From the NCBI GenBank assembly GCA_950097015.1, contig CATNEN010000018.1:1-64000 (forward strand): DNA of 64,000 nucleotides, in the 5' to 3' direction. Shown piece by piece: positions 1-10,300 of this stretch. The DNA is from Macrostomum hystrix. Lineage: Eukaryota > Platyhelminthes > Macrostomidae. The position numbers and the translations under genes were made by a program. Every line of letters begins with the position of its first letter. Position 1 is the first letter of the stretch. The notes under the pieces were generated by a model, which saw only the letters and a program-made list of their open reading frames with translations, was not told the DNA's origin and ran no database searches.

Positions 1-1552
1 TCTCTTCTCCTCTTCTCTTCTTCTTTCCCTTCCCTTCTTCTTTCCCCTTCTCTTCTCTCCTCTTCTCTTCTCTTCTTCTCTTCTTTCCCCTTCTCTTCTC
101 TCCTCTTCTCTTCTCTTCTCTTCTCTTCTTTTCTTCTCTTCTTTTCTTCTCTTCTCTTCTCTTCTTCTCTTCTCTTCTCTTCTCTTCTTTTTTCTTCTCT
201 TCTTCTCTTCTCTTCTCTTCTCTTCTTTTTTCTTCTCCTCTTCTCTTCTCTTCTCTTCTCTTCTCTTCTCTTCTCTTCTCCTCTTCTCTTCTCTTCTCCT
301 CTTCTCTTCTCTTCTTCTCTTCTTCTTTCCCTTCCCTTCTTCTTTCCCCTTCTCTTCTCTCCTCTTCTCTTCTCTTCTCTTCTTCCCTTCTCCTCTTCTT
401 CTCCTCCTCTTCTCTTCTCTCTTCTTCTCTTCTTCTCTCCTCTTCTCTTCTCTTCTCTTCTTTTCTTTTCTTCTCTTCTTTTCTTCTCTTCTCTTCTCTT
501 CTTCTCTTCTCTTCTCTTCTCTTCTTTTTTCTTCTCTTCTTCTCTTCTTCTCTTCTCTTCTTTTTTCTTCTCCTCTTCTCTTCTCTTCTCTTCTCTTCTC
601 TTCTTCTCTTCTCTTCTCTTCTCTTCTTTTTTCTTCTCTTCTTCTCTTCTCTTCTCTTCTCTTCTCTTCTCCTCTTCTCTTCTCTTCTTCTCTTCTTCTT
701 TCCCTTCCCTTCTTCTTTCCCCTTCTCTTCTCTCCTCTTCTCTTCTCTTCTCTTCTCTTCTTTTCTTCTCTTCTTTTCTTCTCTTCTCTTCTCTTCTTTT
801 TTCTTCTCTTCTTCTCTTCCCTTCTCTTCTCTTCTCTTCTCTTCTCTTCTCTTCTCTTCTTCTCTTCTCTTCTCTTCTTTTCTCTTCTCTTCTCTTCTCT
901 TCTCTTCTCTTCTCTTCTTCTTTCCCTTCCCTTCTTCTTTCCCCTTCTCTTCTCTTCTCTTCTTTTCTTTTCTTCTCTTCTTTTCTTCTCTTCTCTTCTC
1001 TTCTTCTCTTCTCTTCTCTTCTCTTCTTTTTTCTTCTCTTCTTCTCTTCTCTTCTCTTCTCTTCTTTTTTCTTCTCCTCTTCTCTTCTCTTCTCTTCTCT
1101 TCTCTTCTTCTCTTCTCTTCTCTTCTCTTCTTTTTTCTTCTCTTCTTCTCTTCTCTTCTCTTCTCTTCTCTTCTCCTCTTCTCTTCTTTTCTTCTCTTCT
1201 CTTCTCTTCTCTTCTTCCCTTCTCCTCTTCTTCTCCTCCTCTTCTCTTCTCTCTTCTTCTCTTCTTCTCTCCTCTTCTCTTCTCTTCTCTCCTCTTCTCT
1301 TCCCTTCTCTCCTCTTCTCTTCTCTTCTCTTCTCTTCTTTTCTTCTCTTCTTTTCTTCTCTTCTCTTCTCTTCTCTCCTCTTCTCTTCTCTTCTCTTCTC
1401 TTCTCTTCTCTTCTTCTCTTCTCTTCTCTTCTCTTCTTTTTTCTTCTCTTCTTCTCTTCTCTTCTCTTCCCTTCTTCTTTTCTCTTCTCTTCTCTTCTCT
1501 TCTTCCCTTCTTCTCTTCTCTTCTTCTCTTCTCTTCTCTTCTTTTCTTCTCT
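1..1552. repeat. Polypyrimidine microsatellite tract (TCTTC/TTCTC-rich)
   Basis: Continuous C/T sequence on the plus strand built from short CTTCT, CTTTT and CTCCT units, with almost no purines until about 1553. Longer blocks recur, for example the segment containing TTTCCCTTCCCTTCTT near 24, 325, 700 and 920. The left end is cut by the window. It ends about 150 bp upstream of the gene A start codon. Gene B has a similar tract in the same place. No gene is present. Confidence 0.97.
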
Positions 1553-1704
1553 TCAGCTCAGCAGCCAATGAGACTCCTGCAGCTATGAACGATTCTGGTT
1601 GGCTGCTGCGGACTGAAAAAGCATTGTCTTAAACCTACTCGACCTCATTTACTCGACTCGACCTCATTTACCACTTTCCCAAACCACAACCAGACACCTG
1701 CAAA
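1553..1704 (+). promoter_or_regulatory. Putative promoter and 5' leader of gene A
   Basis: A short unique stretch between the polypyrimidine tract and the ATG. A CCAAT box lies at 1565-1569 (context CAGCCAATGAG), followed by a GGTTGGCTGCTG segment. The paralogous region of gene B keeps a CCAAT at 41801-41805 and the sequence GCAGACACCTGCAAAATG, which gives the start codon an A at -3. I see no clear TATA box. The transcription start is not determinable by eye. Confidence 0.5.
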
Positions 1705-2993
1705 ATGTTTCCCTTACTCACAATACTCACCGCTGTCCTCCTGTACCTCATGAACTCACTTCATTCCTCACACCACCGAGAAGACGCACAAGAACTCACC
1801 GACCAGGACCTCCTCGCAGCCATCAGAGACGACCGAGTGGAACCCGTTCAGCGATTCATTAACAGCGGCGGCAGCCTCGATACCTTCATCGCCTATGCTG
1901 ACTCATTCTTTACTCCAGCAATGCTCGCTTGCCGATTCGGAAGACATGAAATTCTCCTGAGACTCATCCGAGCCATTGCAGATGTAGATAAGCAGAACTG
2001 GAGAGGGGCGACAGCATTGCATATTGCATCAGCATATGGTCACCACCGACTGGTGAAATCACTCATCAAAGCACGAGCCGACGTCAATCTTCAAGAAAAT
2101 ACTGGCGCCTCACCTCTCTACATTGCATCACAGCAAGGCCATAACGACGTCGTCCACTCACTCATCAAAGCACGAGCCGACGTCAATCTTCAAGATAATA
2201 CTGGCGCCTCACCTCTCTACATTGCATCACAGCAAGGCCATAACGACGTCGTCCACTCACTCATCAAAGCACGAGCCGACGTCAATCTTCAAGAGAAAGT
2301 CATTGGCGCCTCACCTCTCTACATTGCATCACTAAATGGCCATAACGACGTCGTCCACTCACTCATCAAAGCACGAGCCGACGTCAATCTTCAAGAGAAA
2401 GTCATTGGCGCCTCACCTCTCTACATTGCATCACTAAATGGCCATAACGACGTCGTCCACTCACTCATCAAAGCACGAGCCGACGTCAATCTTCAAGATA
2501 ATACTGGCGCCTCACCTCTCCACATTGCATCACTAAATGGCCATAACGACGTCGTCCACTCACTCATCAAAGCACGAGCCGACGTCAATCTTCAAGATAA
2601 TACTGGCGCCTCACCTCTCTACATTGCATCACAGCAAGGCCATAACGACGTCGTCCACTCACTCATCAAAGCACGAGCCGACGTCAATCTTCAAGATAAT
2701 ACTGGCGCCTCACCTCTCTACATTGCATCACAGCAAGGCCATAACGACGTCGTCCACTCACTCATCAAAGCACGAGCCGACGTCAATCTTCAAGATAATA
2801 CTGGCGCCTCACCTCTCTACATTGCATCACAAAATGGCCACCTCAGTGTTGTCGAGTCACTCATGAAGGTCGTTCATAGCCCCGACTTGCTGACAGCTGC
2901 TCTGCGAATCGCCACGGAAGTTGGCCATGACCCAGTGGTTGACCTGCTGAGCCCTGGATCATCCGCGCCATTGCCTGAGGAGAAGCAAAACAG
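1705..2993 (+). CDS. Gene A exon 1: hydrophobic anchor plus ankyrin-repeat array (ANK-Mab-21 protein)
   Basis: Encodes residues 1-429 and two bases of codon 430 of a predicted 1124-aa protein. Residues 2-17 are strongly hydrophobic (FPLLTILTAVLLYLM), consistent with a signal anchor or signal peptide. From about residue 50 there are roughly ten ankyrin repeats of 33-34 aa with the usual pattern (GASPLYIASQQGH, then VVHSLIKARADVN), then a degenerate capping repeat. Ankyrin arrays bind protein partners. The start is chosen because the CAAAATG context is shared with gene B. The open frame ends at TAG 2995-2997, but that TAG lies inside a strong donor, CAG|GTAGGAG (exon end 2993). Splicing in phase 2 to the acceptor CCCTTCAG|AGCC at 16650 continues in frame into a Mab-21 domain. 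The ankyrin and fold calls are firm; the joined gene model is inference from splice signals and conservation in gene B. Confidence 0.85.
2095..2840 (+). repeat. Near-identical coding repeats of 99 or 102 bp (ankyrin modules)
   Basis: About seven and a half copies of an ankyrin-repeat unit are almost identical at the nucleotide level. Each contains the invariant segment CTCATCAAAGCACGAGCCGA followed by CGTCAATCTTCAAGA. Two units carry GAGAAAGTCATT in place of GATAATACT, adding one codon. The identity extends to synonymous sites, which points to recent amplification or gene conversion. Confidence 0.9.
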
Positions 2994-3482
2994 GTAGGAG
3001 CTCCTGTTTCTTGTAAAAGTCACCTGAACAATCATAGATACTTCGGATTCTCTGAGTATTCAGACTCCAAATCTGATAGCTGAAGTTCGGAACTGATTGT
3101 TTTTGTGTTATTGTGTTATTGTTTTCTTGTTTTATTGTTATTGTTAAGGTTCTCACGAATACCTGCTGCTTTTACTTCGCATTGTTAAGAGCTGGCGAAT
3201 TTATAGCCAAAAGCCTCGAATTCACAACAATGACCACTAGGAGTAAAATAACGGAAAACTACGATAATAGTTAATAAATATGTCTGCTTGCGCCGAAGAT
3301 TATACCACAAGGATAGGAAATTGTTAGTGGCGCTGGTGTGCCGCCGGCCCTAGTTAGCAGTGGCGCCCTCAGAAGGCGAAAGACAGAACTTCCTAGTAGT
3401 TCTTATTGTCAATGCCTCTTTAGCCACAGACAGCAGACTCCACTTCAAAATTCTCAGTTTATGATTCGGATTTGATTGTGGA

Positions 3483-3663
3483 GGATTCAATATTACAGGC
3501 TTGGGATTCAATATTACAGGTTTGAGATTCAGTATTACAGGTTTGAGATTCAGTATTACAGGTTTGAGATTCAGTATTACAGGTTTGAGATTCAATATTA
3601 CAGGTTTGGGATTCAATATTACAGGTTTGGGGTTCAGTATTACAGGCTCGGGATTTAATATTA
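3483..3663 (+). repeat. 21-bp minisatellite, left part (split by LTR element)
   Basis: Tandem units of about 21 bp with the core ATTACAGGTTTGAGATTCA. The array is interrupted by the retroelement and resumes at 16120. The paralogous intron of gene B has it uninterrupted at 43159-43612. It is open in several frames (GFNITGL and similar), but that is a by-product of the unit. Confidence 0.95.
3660..3663. other. Target-site duplication ATTA, left copy
   Basis: ATTA directly precedes the TGATGTGG start of the 5' LTR. The same four bases follow the TTTCA end of the 3' LTR at 16120-16123. The site lies inside the 21-bp minisatellite unit, so the pre-insertion sequence can be read directly from neighbouring units. 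Confidence 0.9.
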
Positions 3664-6058
3664 TGATGTGGAGTGTACTTCGGAATCGAGTGGGGTTGTG
3701 AGCCAGCCAAATTTTTCCATTTTTTTAGCAAGTTAATAATCGCGACCCACATAGCAGCTGGCCGCAGAACACCATCATTAATCTTAGGGCCAGACTTGGG
3801 GCGGAGGTGAATTAAGTAGCCGCCGATTCCCTTTGTCTCGGATCTGTCTAGTCCCCTGTAGGAGTGACTGATCGCGGAAATAGCAATACTGTATGGACTA
3901 GTTTAGGTTATAATTCTCCTCCAAACCGCGATCAGATTGTCGGGATCACTCATGCGTTTAGAGTGAGCTTTAATTCTTCATGTCCCTCTTCTTTACTGTA
4001 ACCCGAGCCGAAGCTCGATTATGACCTTTCCCCCTTTAGATACATGTAACGACACTATAGGCAGGTCGGCGCCTGCGCTTCCCATATCCCGGCGGGATCA
4101 CAATCATTGGCCGACTGCCGGCAGACGCTCCTAGTGGGGCATCTGGCGATTCTCGCCGTCGCTTCAGTGGGCAATTGGGGTGGCATAATGCCGACCCGAT
4201 TCCTCGCTGACAGGCTGGCGAGCATGTGGGTTATTTTGATGAATGCGAGGTTGGCGGAGCTGCAGGACTATTTAAGAGAGCGCGCTGCGCTGCCCCTAGG
4301 ACAACCTTCCCAGGACACCTTTTCCTTTTTTCCGGGAGCCTTTCCCGGCAACCTACCTTCGAACCTACCTTCCACCGACCTTCCCCCGGACCTACGTGTC
4401 CGCCCTTACAACCTTTTTCCCTTGTCCGGTCCCGGAACTCGGTCCGTGGACTCTCCCCCTTCTAGGCTAGCACCTAGTCCCTGAGCCTAAGGCTCCAGAT
4501 CATAGCAGCAGGCAACTACCTGCTAGTGCCCTTAAGCGCAAGCCACCTCTTTAGGTGCGCTCCAAATTGAGCCTTGAGCTCCCTGCAGTCTGGCCCCTTG
4601 CCAACTGTACTTAGCAATTCCTCACCTCTCCTCCCGTTCATTTGCATTCCCCCGCGAGATCGACGGCCTGCAGCCTGTCAACCAGCGTATTCAGATAAGT
4701 AACCCGCGCAGCGGACTGTTATTGCTATCCCTAAGGGATTTACTATTTAGCTAGTGGGTAAAAGGGCAAGGGCAGGGATTTGATTTAGCCTAATAAAACT
4801 ATTAATTCACCGCTTATCTAATTTATTGGGCAATTTAATAACAACTTAAATCCTTTTTACTATGCATTTCACTTTCTCTTATTTTATCGTTAGACAGCCC
4901 TCGATCATGAGTGGCTAACTTATTAGGGGGATGGGCTCTGGCGATGCCTAGCTGAAAGCTGCGGCAGGAGGATAACTGTGAGCGCGCATGAAAGTAATAA
5001 GGAGCTAGGGATTTGCGAGTAAAATGCGGAGCGTAGCATGTGTTTCTCTGCTAGGGGTGGGGGAATTCCTTGGCGGGTTTTTCCTCTCTTTCTGGCAGAT
5101 CAAGGAGTGCGTGTCAACCTCCCTTGTCAATTAATGTTTCCCTTCTGTTCCCCGCCTCTCGCTGCCGCCGCCATGGGAGCGAGGGGTGTGATCTAATAAT
5201 CACCGCTTGCATAATCACTCAGCCAGTGTTCTGCTCAATCTCTCCTGCCTCTGATTTCCTCATCTCACACAGATTCGGATTTGCTAGTTATTTAATGTGT
5301 AGGCTGCAATCTAATGTAAGGAATGTGTCTAATGTCTCATGAGTAGGATTCTGGCTATGGATTTCTCATTCGGGTTCGGAGTACCACCTTTCTAGACCAC
5401 TGTAGCGCAGTTTCAGGAATCCCCTTGTGAGGCGTGACTCGATCCATTCTGGGGTTCTCACCCTAGTCTAAAACGGAAGTTACAGAATGCTCTATTTTTC
5501 GGCTTGTCTAAGATCTGTGTGACAAACTGGGAGCTGCGAGCTCCGGGGACCCAAGTTCCCAAATGTCTGCGGTGGCAACGCAGGCGCATTGGGTGGTGGC
5601 GCTACCTTCGATCATTATCCGCTTTGCCGATAGCCTTTCCGCATTTCTAAGACAAGAGCCTAGGCCGAGTCGACCACTGCTACCAAAGTTGGGAGTCAGT
5701 TACGAACATGCTACTGATGACAGTAGGCTATCTAGCCCTGTCCTATTCGCTTGCGGGTAGTCCGACATCTATTTAGACTTTTAGCCGGTTTCGAGCACTG
5801 CTTGGGGTGGGCACGGCAGTCATGCCTGTGGCCTATGGGTTGGGTGGGACTGGCCAGCCTGAGGCCAATAGGACCACTCACTTGCATCCTTTGTACCGCC
5901 TCATCTCTCCCTTCATCTCTCCCTTCATCCCTCCCTTCGTCATCCCTCTCTGCGACAACTCGCGGCAGCAGCGATCGACCTCCGACTCCATCGTCGTTTT
6001 CCACACTCCTATCTTTCATGAGGGCGGTCATCGGCTAGCAAAGACCCGCACTATTTCA
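3664..6058 (+). repeat. 5' LTR of element 1
   Basis: 2395 bp, from TGATGTGGAG to CTATTTCA. A TATA-like TATTTAAG lies at 4269-4276 and AATAAA at 4792-4797, so U3 is about 0.63 kb, R about 0.5 kb and U5 about 1.25 kb, unusually long. A CCCTTCATCTCT-type short tandem repeat lies near 5908-5945. It matches the 3' LTR at 13725 position for position wherever I compared them. Confidence 0.95.
4100..4276 (+). promoter_or_regulatory. LTR core promoter (inverted CCAAT boxes and TATA)
   Basis: TATTTAAG at 4269-4276 is preceded by two inverted CCAAT boxes (ATCATTGGCC near 4103 and CAATTGGGG near 4173). The TATTTAAG with downstream GCGCGCTGCGC is conserved in the 3' LTR (14330-14337), the solo LTR (45758-45765) and the LTR of element 3 (59270-59277), which supports a functional core promoter. 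Confidence 0.6.
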
Positions 6059-6059
6059 A

Positions 6060-6078
6060 TGGTGGCAGCGGTGGGATC
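6060..6078 (+). other. Primer-binding site complementary to tRNA-Leu 3' end
   Basis: TGGTGGCAGCGGTGGGATC begins one base after the LTR end. Its complement ends in CCCACCGCTGCCA plus CCA, the 3' end known for animal tRNA-Leu (AAG family). This is where reverse transcription would be primed. Element 3 has a diverged version at 60874 (TGGTGGCACCAGGGTGGGAT). Confidence 0.8.
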
Positions 6079-7360
6079 TAGAAATGGCGCGAAACGAACT
6101 TGAATTTCAATTATTAGTTTAGCGCCGCAGATTTCTGTGGTAGCTTGCCGAAAGGGCTCCTTCTGGATTTCATTTTCCGTATGCCGAAATCTTATCTCAG
6201 TTCTAGTGACTGTCAATTAATTTCCGAACAGTTGCAATTTGGTTTCAATTTAATTTAGGCTTTTGTTAGAGTTTCCAAAATTCTGATTAGTGACTTTCTA
6301 CTATGAGTAGGCTGTGTGAGCGGACTTCATGCTAGAGTGTCTTCGGGTTAGTGGCTGCTGCAGGAGTCGGGGACTGTCTGTGGGGTTTTCCCGCGTGATT
6401 GATCTGGGAGGGGCCATTCTTAACGAGGGACCGGGCAACGCTTTCGGCCTTCTAACCGAGCGAGGGGAGCCCCCGGCAATGCAGCCGGGAATCGATGACT
6501 CGCTGAGCACCGGGGATTGGTTCTCTTGGGCAGCATGCAGGCCTGCTTACGTGTACCTGATTCTGAAAGTGTCACATAGCTTTGACCAAGTCTGACTTTG
6601 GTGGGGAACAGTTAGGGAGGTGGGACTTCTGAGGGAGGTCTAGCGACCCCCGTGCCCGCCTCTCGAAACTGCCTACTTCAAGTATGGGCTAGAATTCGGT
6701 CGGCACGTTTTTCTAAGAGATTCTTTGAGGGGTTTTCTAAATGGGGTAGCCAGGCTTTAGCCATGGACTCCTATCCGAGCGAGATCCCAGGTATATCCCC
6801 CCTGGGCTTCCCAGTCTCGTTAATCGCGAGGGGGGCCCCCGGCAATGCAGCCGGGAACCGATGACTCCCTGAACGAGTCGGGGATTATCCCTTCTCTGAG
6901 TATCTTATTGAGGCGTGTACTTTCCAAGGTAGGGTGATAGGCTGTTGCAGGCGCAAGCTTGCAGTAGTACTGACCCCGCCGTACCTATAGTGCAACAGTC
7001 CGCTATAGGGTTGCAGAACGAGTGCTAAGTTAAAACCTAGACTTCTATGTCCCAAACTTAAGTGCGCGCAAACAGTTGTCAGTAGCCAAGGCTGGAAGCA
7101 AAGCTAGCCAGGGCCCTGGGCCCTTTTCTCTCTCACTGATCTTTGATCCTTTTTGCGGTAGGGTTGCTCTCTAGGAGTAGGGAATTCGCCGCATCATTAA
7201 CCAGGGCTGGATTTGACAGCTCAGGCTCGTTTCTTTTCCCCCCTGCACGATCTCCAGTCGTGATCTGTGTTTTCCTTTTCCTCCCCTCCCCCATTGTTGC
7301 ATTAGCGACAGACCCCCCTCTTTTTCATTCGCAAAACCCTCATCCCTCTTTTGGCCGAAA
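6079..7360 (+). other. Element 1 leader between PBS and gag, with paired hairpins
   Basis: About 1.28 kb with no long coding frame. A perfect hairpin CCCGGC-AATGCA-GCCGGG occurs twice, at 6472-6489 and 6838-6855. The second is followed by GACTC-CCTGAAC-GAGTC (6863-6879). Both hairpins of the second module recur in the leader of element 3 (61698-61739). Position between PBS and gag suggests a packaging or dimerisation signal; that role is inference. Confidence 0.6.
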
Positions 7361-10300
7361 ATGTCCGACCAGGAGGATGAGGTCGTCGAGGTGATCGGCG
7401 CCCCCCGTCCAACCAAAAGTAGGGCTGCCTCCGCAGAAAGGTGCCAGGAAAGGCGCCCTCTGCCTGCAACTGCAGCCCCGGGTACTCCTAGAACGGACCC
7501 GTGGGAGGTCCATCGGTGCCTCCTCGAACTGCTGCAGTCCGTAAGGTCCGACTTGCAATCGCTTAACGGCCCGGTGTACTCCCCGGTGTTGCGGCACTCG
7601 GTGGCCACCCAGACGGAAGGTGAACGACCGCAGGTGGTCAGGCCGGCGTATGGTTTCCGAATCCCGGTAGAGCCATTCGACCAAGGTCGCTCCGACATTG
7701 CCTCTTGGATGCTTCGACTGGAGGCAAAGTTTCAATTTGAGGAGGTCACCGACGATAGGGCCAGGAATGTGACCTGTTACAGCCTGTTGCCGGAAGAGAT
7801 GCAGTTAGAAAGTCTCCTGACGATTGACTTTGATGGCCCCTTTCAGCAGTTCCGGGCCAGGTTGCTAGACGGCTGTCTGGATTCCAGGTTGCCGGTAACT
7901 AAGAGGCGCACGGTAGAGCGACTGCAACCACGTTCGGGGGAGGCTCCCGAGGTGTTCTTAGTGCGGCTGAGGAAGCTCGTGGAGTGGGCTTATGCTGACT
8001 ATCCAGAGGACTGGCGGCAGAACGAGCTCAAACGGCTCTATCTACAGAACGGCCACTTCGATTCCAAATTCGCTTTTGAAGCGTTCTCGGCGAGGGACTG
8101 GACCCCGGAGGGCACGGTGTTTGAGCAGCGGAGGTCCGAGGAGGCTGACCGCGTCGCGCACGAGATTGAAAGCGAGCAACTAAGTTCAGCCTCCGAGGAC
8201 GCTTCGCTGTATCAGAGCTGTGCGTCCCCAGTGGGCAGCCCTCCTCGAGCCGCGGTCAGGGCGGTAGAGGCGGCAGACGAAGCTGGCCCCGCAGAATTCC
8301 GAAATGGAGTGGAGAAGGTGGGAGTCGGATCCCAACTAACGGCTGAACAGGAAAGGCAGCTGGGAGACTTGTTGCGGGCCAACGCCGACCTGTTCGCCGA
8401 CCAGGAGGAGGACCTGACGGTCACGACAGTGGTCCAGCATGAGATCACGCTGACCGACCCCCGGCCCGTGAAGTCGGCGCCGCGGAGGATTCCTCAGGCC
8501 TACCTCGAGGAGGTGCAGCAGATGGCCAGGGAGTGGTTGGAGACAGGGAAGGCCAGTCACTCGGCCAGTCCTTACTGCTCGCCGCTGGTGCTGGTGAAAA
8601 AGAAGGACGGCTCCCTCCGCGTCTGCATTGACTATAGGGAGCTCAACGAGCGGAGTGTGTCAGAGGTCACACCGCTGCCGCGCATCGACGAACTGCTGGC
8701 ATCGTTGCATGGGTCCTCCTATTTCACCACCCTGGATCTCCGCAGCGGGTACCACCAAGTGCCTATGCATGAAACTTGCAAACCATACACCGCATTCGCC
8801 GTCCCGGGAGTCGGGTTACTGCAGTGGAATGTGATGCCATTCGGGCTGAAGGGCGCACCAAGCACGTTCTCTCGTTTGATGAACCTGGTGCTGGCCGGCG
8901 TGCCGCAGCATGAGGCCATGGCGTACATCGACGACGTCATCGTGCACTCTGCTACCTTCGAGGAACACCTAGTCCGGCTCCAGAAGACATTCGACCGTCT
9001 GCGGGCGGCTAACCTGAAGATGAAGCCGTCCAAGTGCTTCCTTGCACAGCCCGAGATCTCTTTCCTAGGGCACACGGTGTCGGGAGCGGGCATCGCGACG
9101 GACCCTCATAAGACATGTGCGCTGTCCACGTGGCCACGACCGCGTACAGCCACCGACGTCCGCTCATTTTTAGGCGCGGTGGGCTACTACCGTGATTTCG
9201 TGCCGGAGTACAGCTGCCTCTCGGCGCCTCTTTGCGAACTCACCAAAAAGGGCCTTGTGGATGTGGAGCCCCTCTGGGACGACCGGCACGAGACCGCGTT
9301 CGAAGAACTGAAGGCGCGGATGGTCGAGGCGCCCGTGCTGGCCCACCCAAGTTTCGAGAAGGGCGCAGGGCGTTTCATACTCGACTGTGACGCCAGCCTG
9401 GAGTCCTTGGGGGCGGTGTTGAGCCAAGAACAGCCGGACGGGACGGAGAGGGTCTTGGCCTATGGCAGTAAGGCATTGTCCGCATCTCAGCGGAACTATT
9501 GCGTCACAAAACTAGAAATGCTGAGCCTCGTGTACTTCACCAGGAAGTACAGGTATTACCTACTGGGCCGCCGGTTCCTGGTCCGAACCGACCACAGCTC
9601 CCTCCAGTGGCTGAGGAGCTTTAAGGAGCCAACTGGCATGTATGCTCGGTGGGTGCAGCACCTGTCGCTATACGACTTCGACCTGGAGTATAGGAAGGGC
9701 AGCCTCCATACCAACGCCGACGCATTGAGTCGCCGGCCTAGACAGAGACACGGAGATTGCCCCGTTTGCCGGCCGTTGGAGCCCGGCAGTGAGGAAGAGA
9801 GTGAGGACGAAGGCGTGGTGGTAAACGCCGTCGCGGCGCAGGCAGTCATGGAACCGCCGCTGCAGCCCGAGGAATTGCTGGCCCAGCAGGTCGCCGACCC
9901 GGTGATCCATTGGATACTGCAAGCTAAGGTCAACGGTTTGGCCGCCCCAGACCCGGCCGCGGTCCCGGAGTTGAACGCCAAGCAGAAGGTCGCTTTGAAG
10001 AAGCTGTTGCCCTACTGGGACCTCTTGAGGGTGGAGGAGCAGCTGCTCAAAATCCAGGTGCACGCTCCCCCCCGGCCGCCGCTGTGGCTGCTCCCAGCAA
10101 GCCTCGACGAACAGGCTTTCCACTCGTGCCATAACGGGAGCTTAGCCGGGCATTTCGGGCGTCAAAAGACCCTGGCGCGTGTCGCCCAGCGGTTTTGGCG
10201 ACCAGGACTCCGCGCTTCGATGCAGAAGCTGTGCGCGCAGTGCCACGCCTGCCTGTGCAGCAAGAAGGGCCGCAGAGCTCAGGCTCCGCCGCAGCCATGG

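Noticed and set aside
1705-2997. Ankyrin frame as a complete single-exon gene ending at TAG 2995
   Set aside because: Possible as an alternative product, but the stop sits inside a strong donor in both paralogues and the downstream Mab-21 exons join in phase, so the spliced model is preferred.
4107-4484. 125-codon frame inside the LTRs (also at 14168)
   Set aside because: It spans the LTR promoter and the presumed transcription start; the related LTRs at 45154 and 58666 do not keep it, so it is not a conserved gene.
6028-6100. Plus-strand gene across the LTR/leader boundary
   Set aside because: Short frames there do not survive in element 3 and overlap the primer-binding site.
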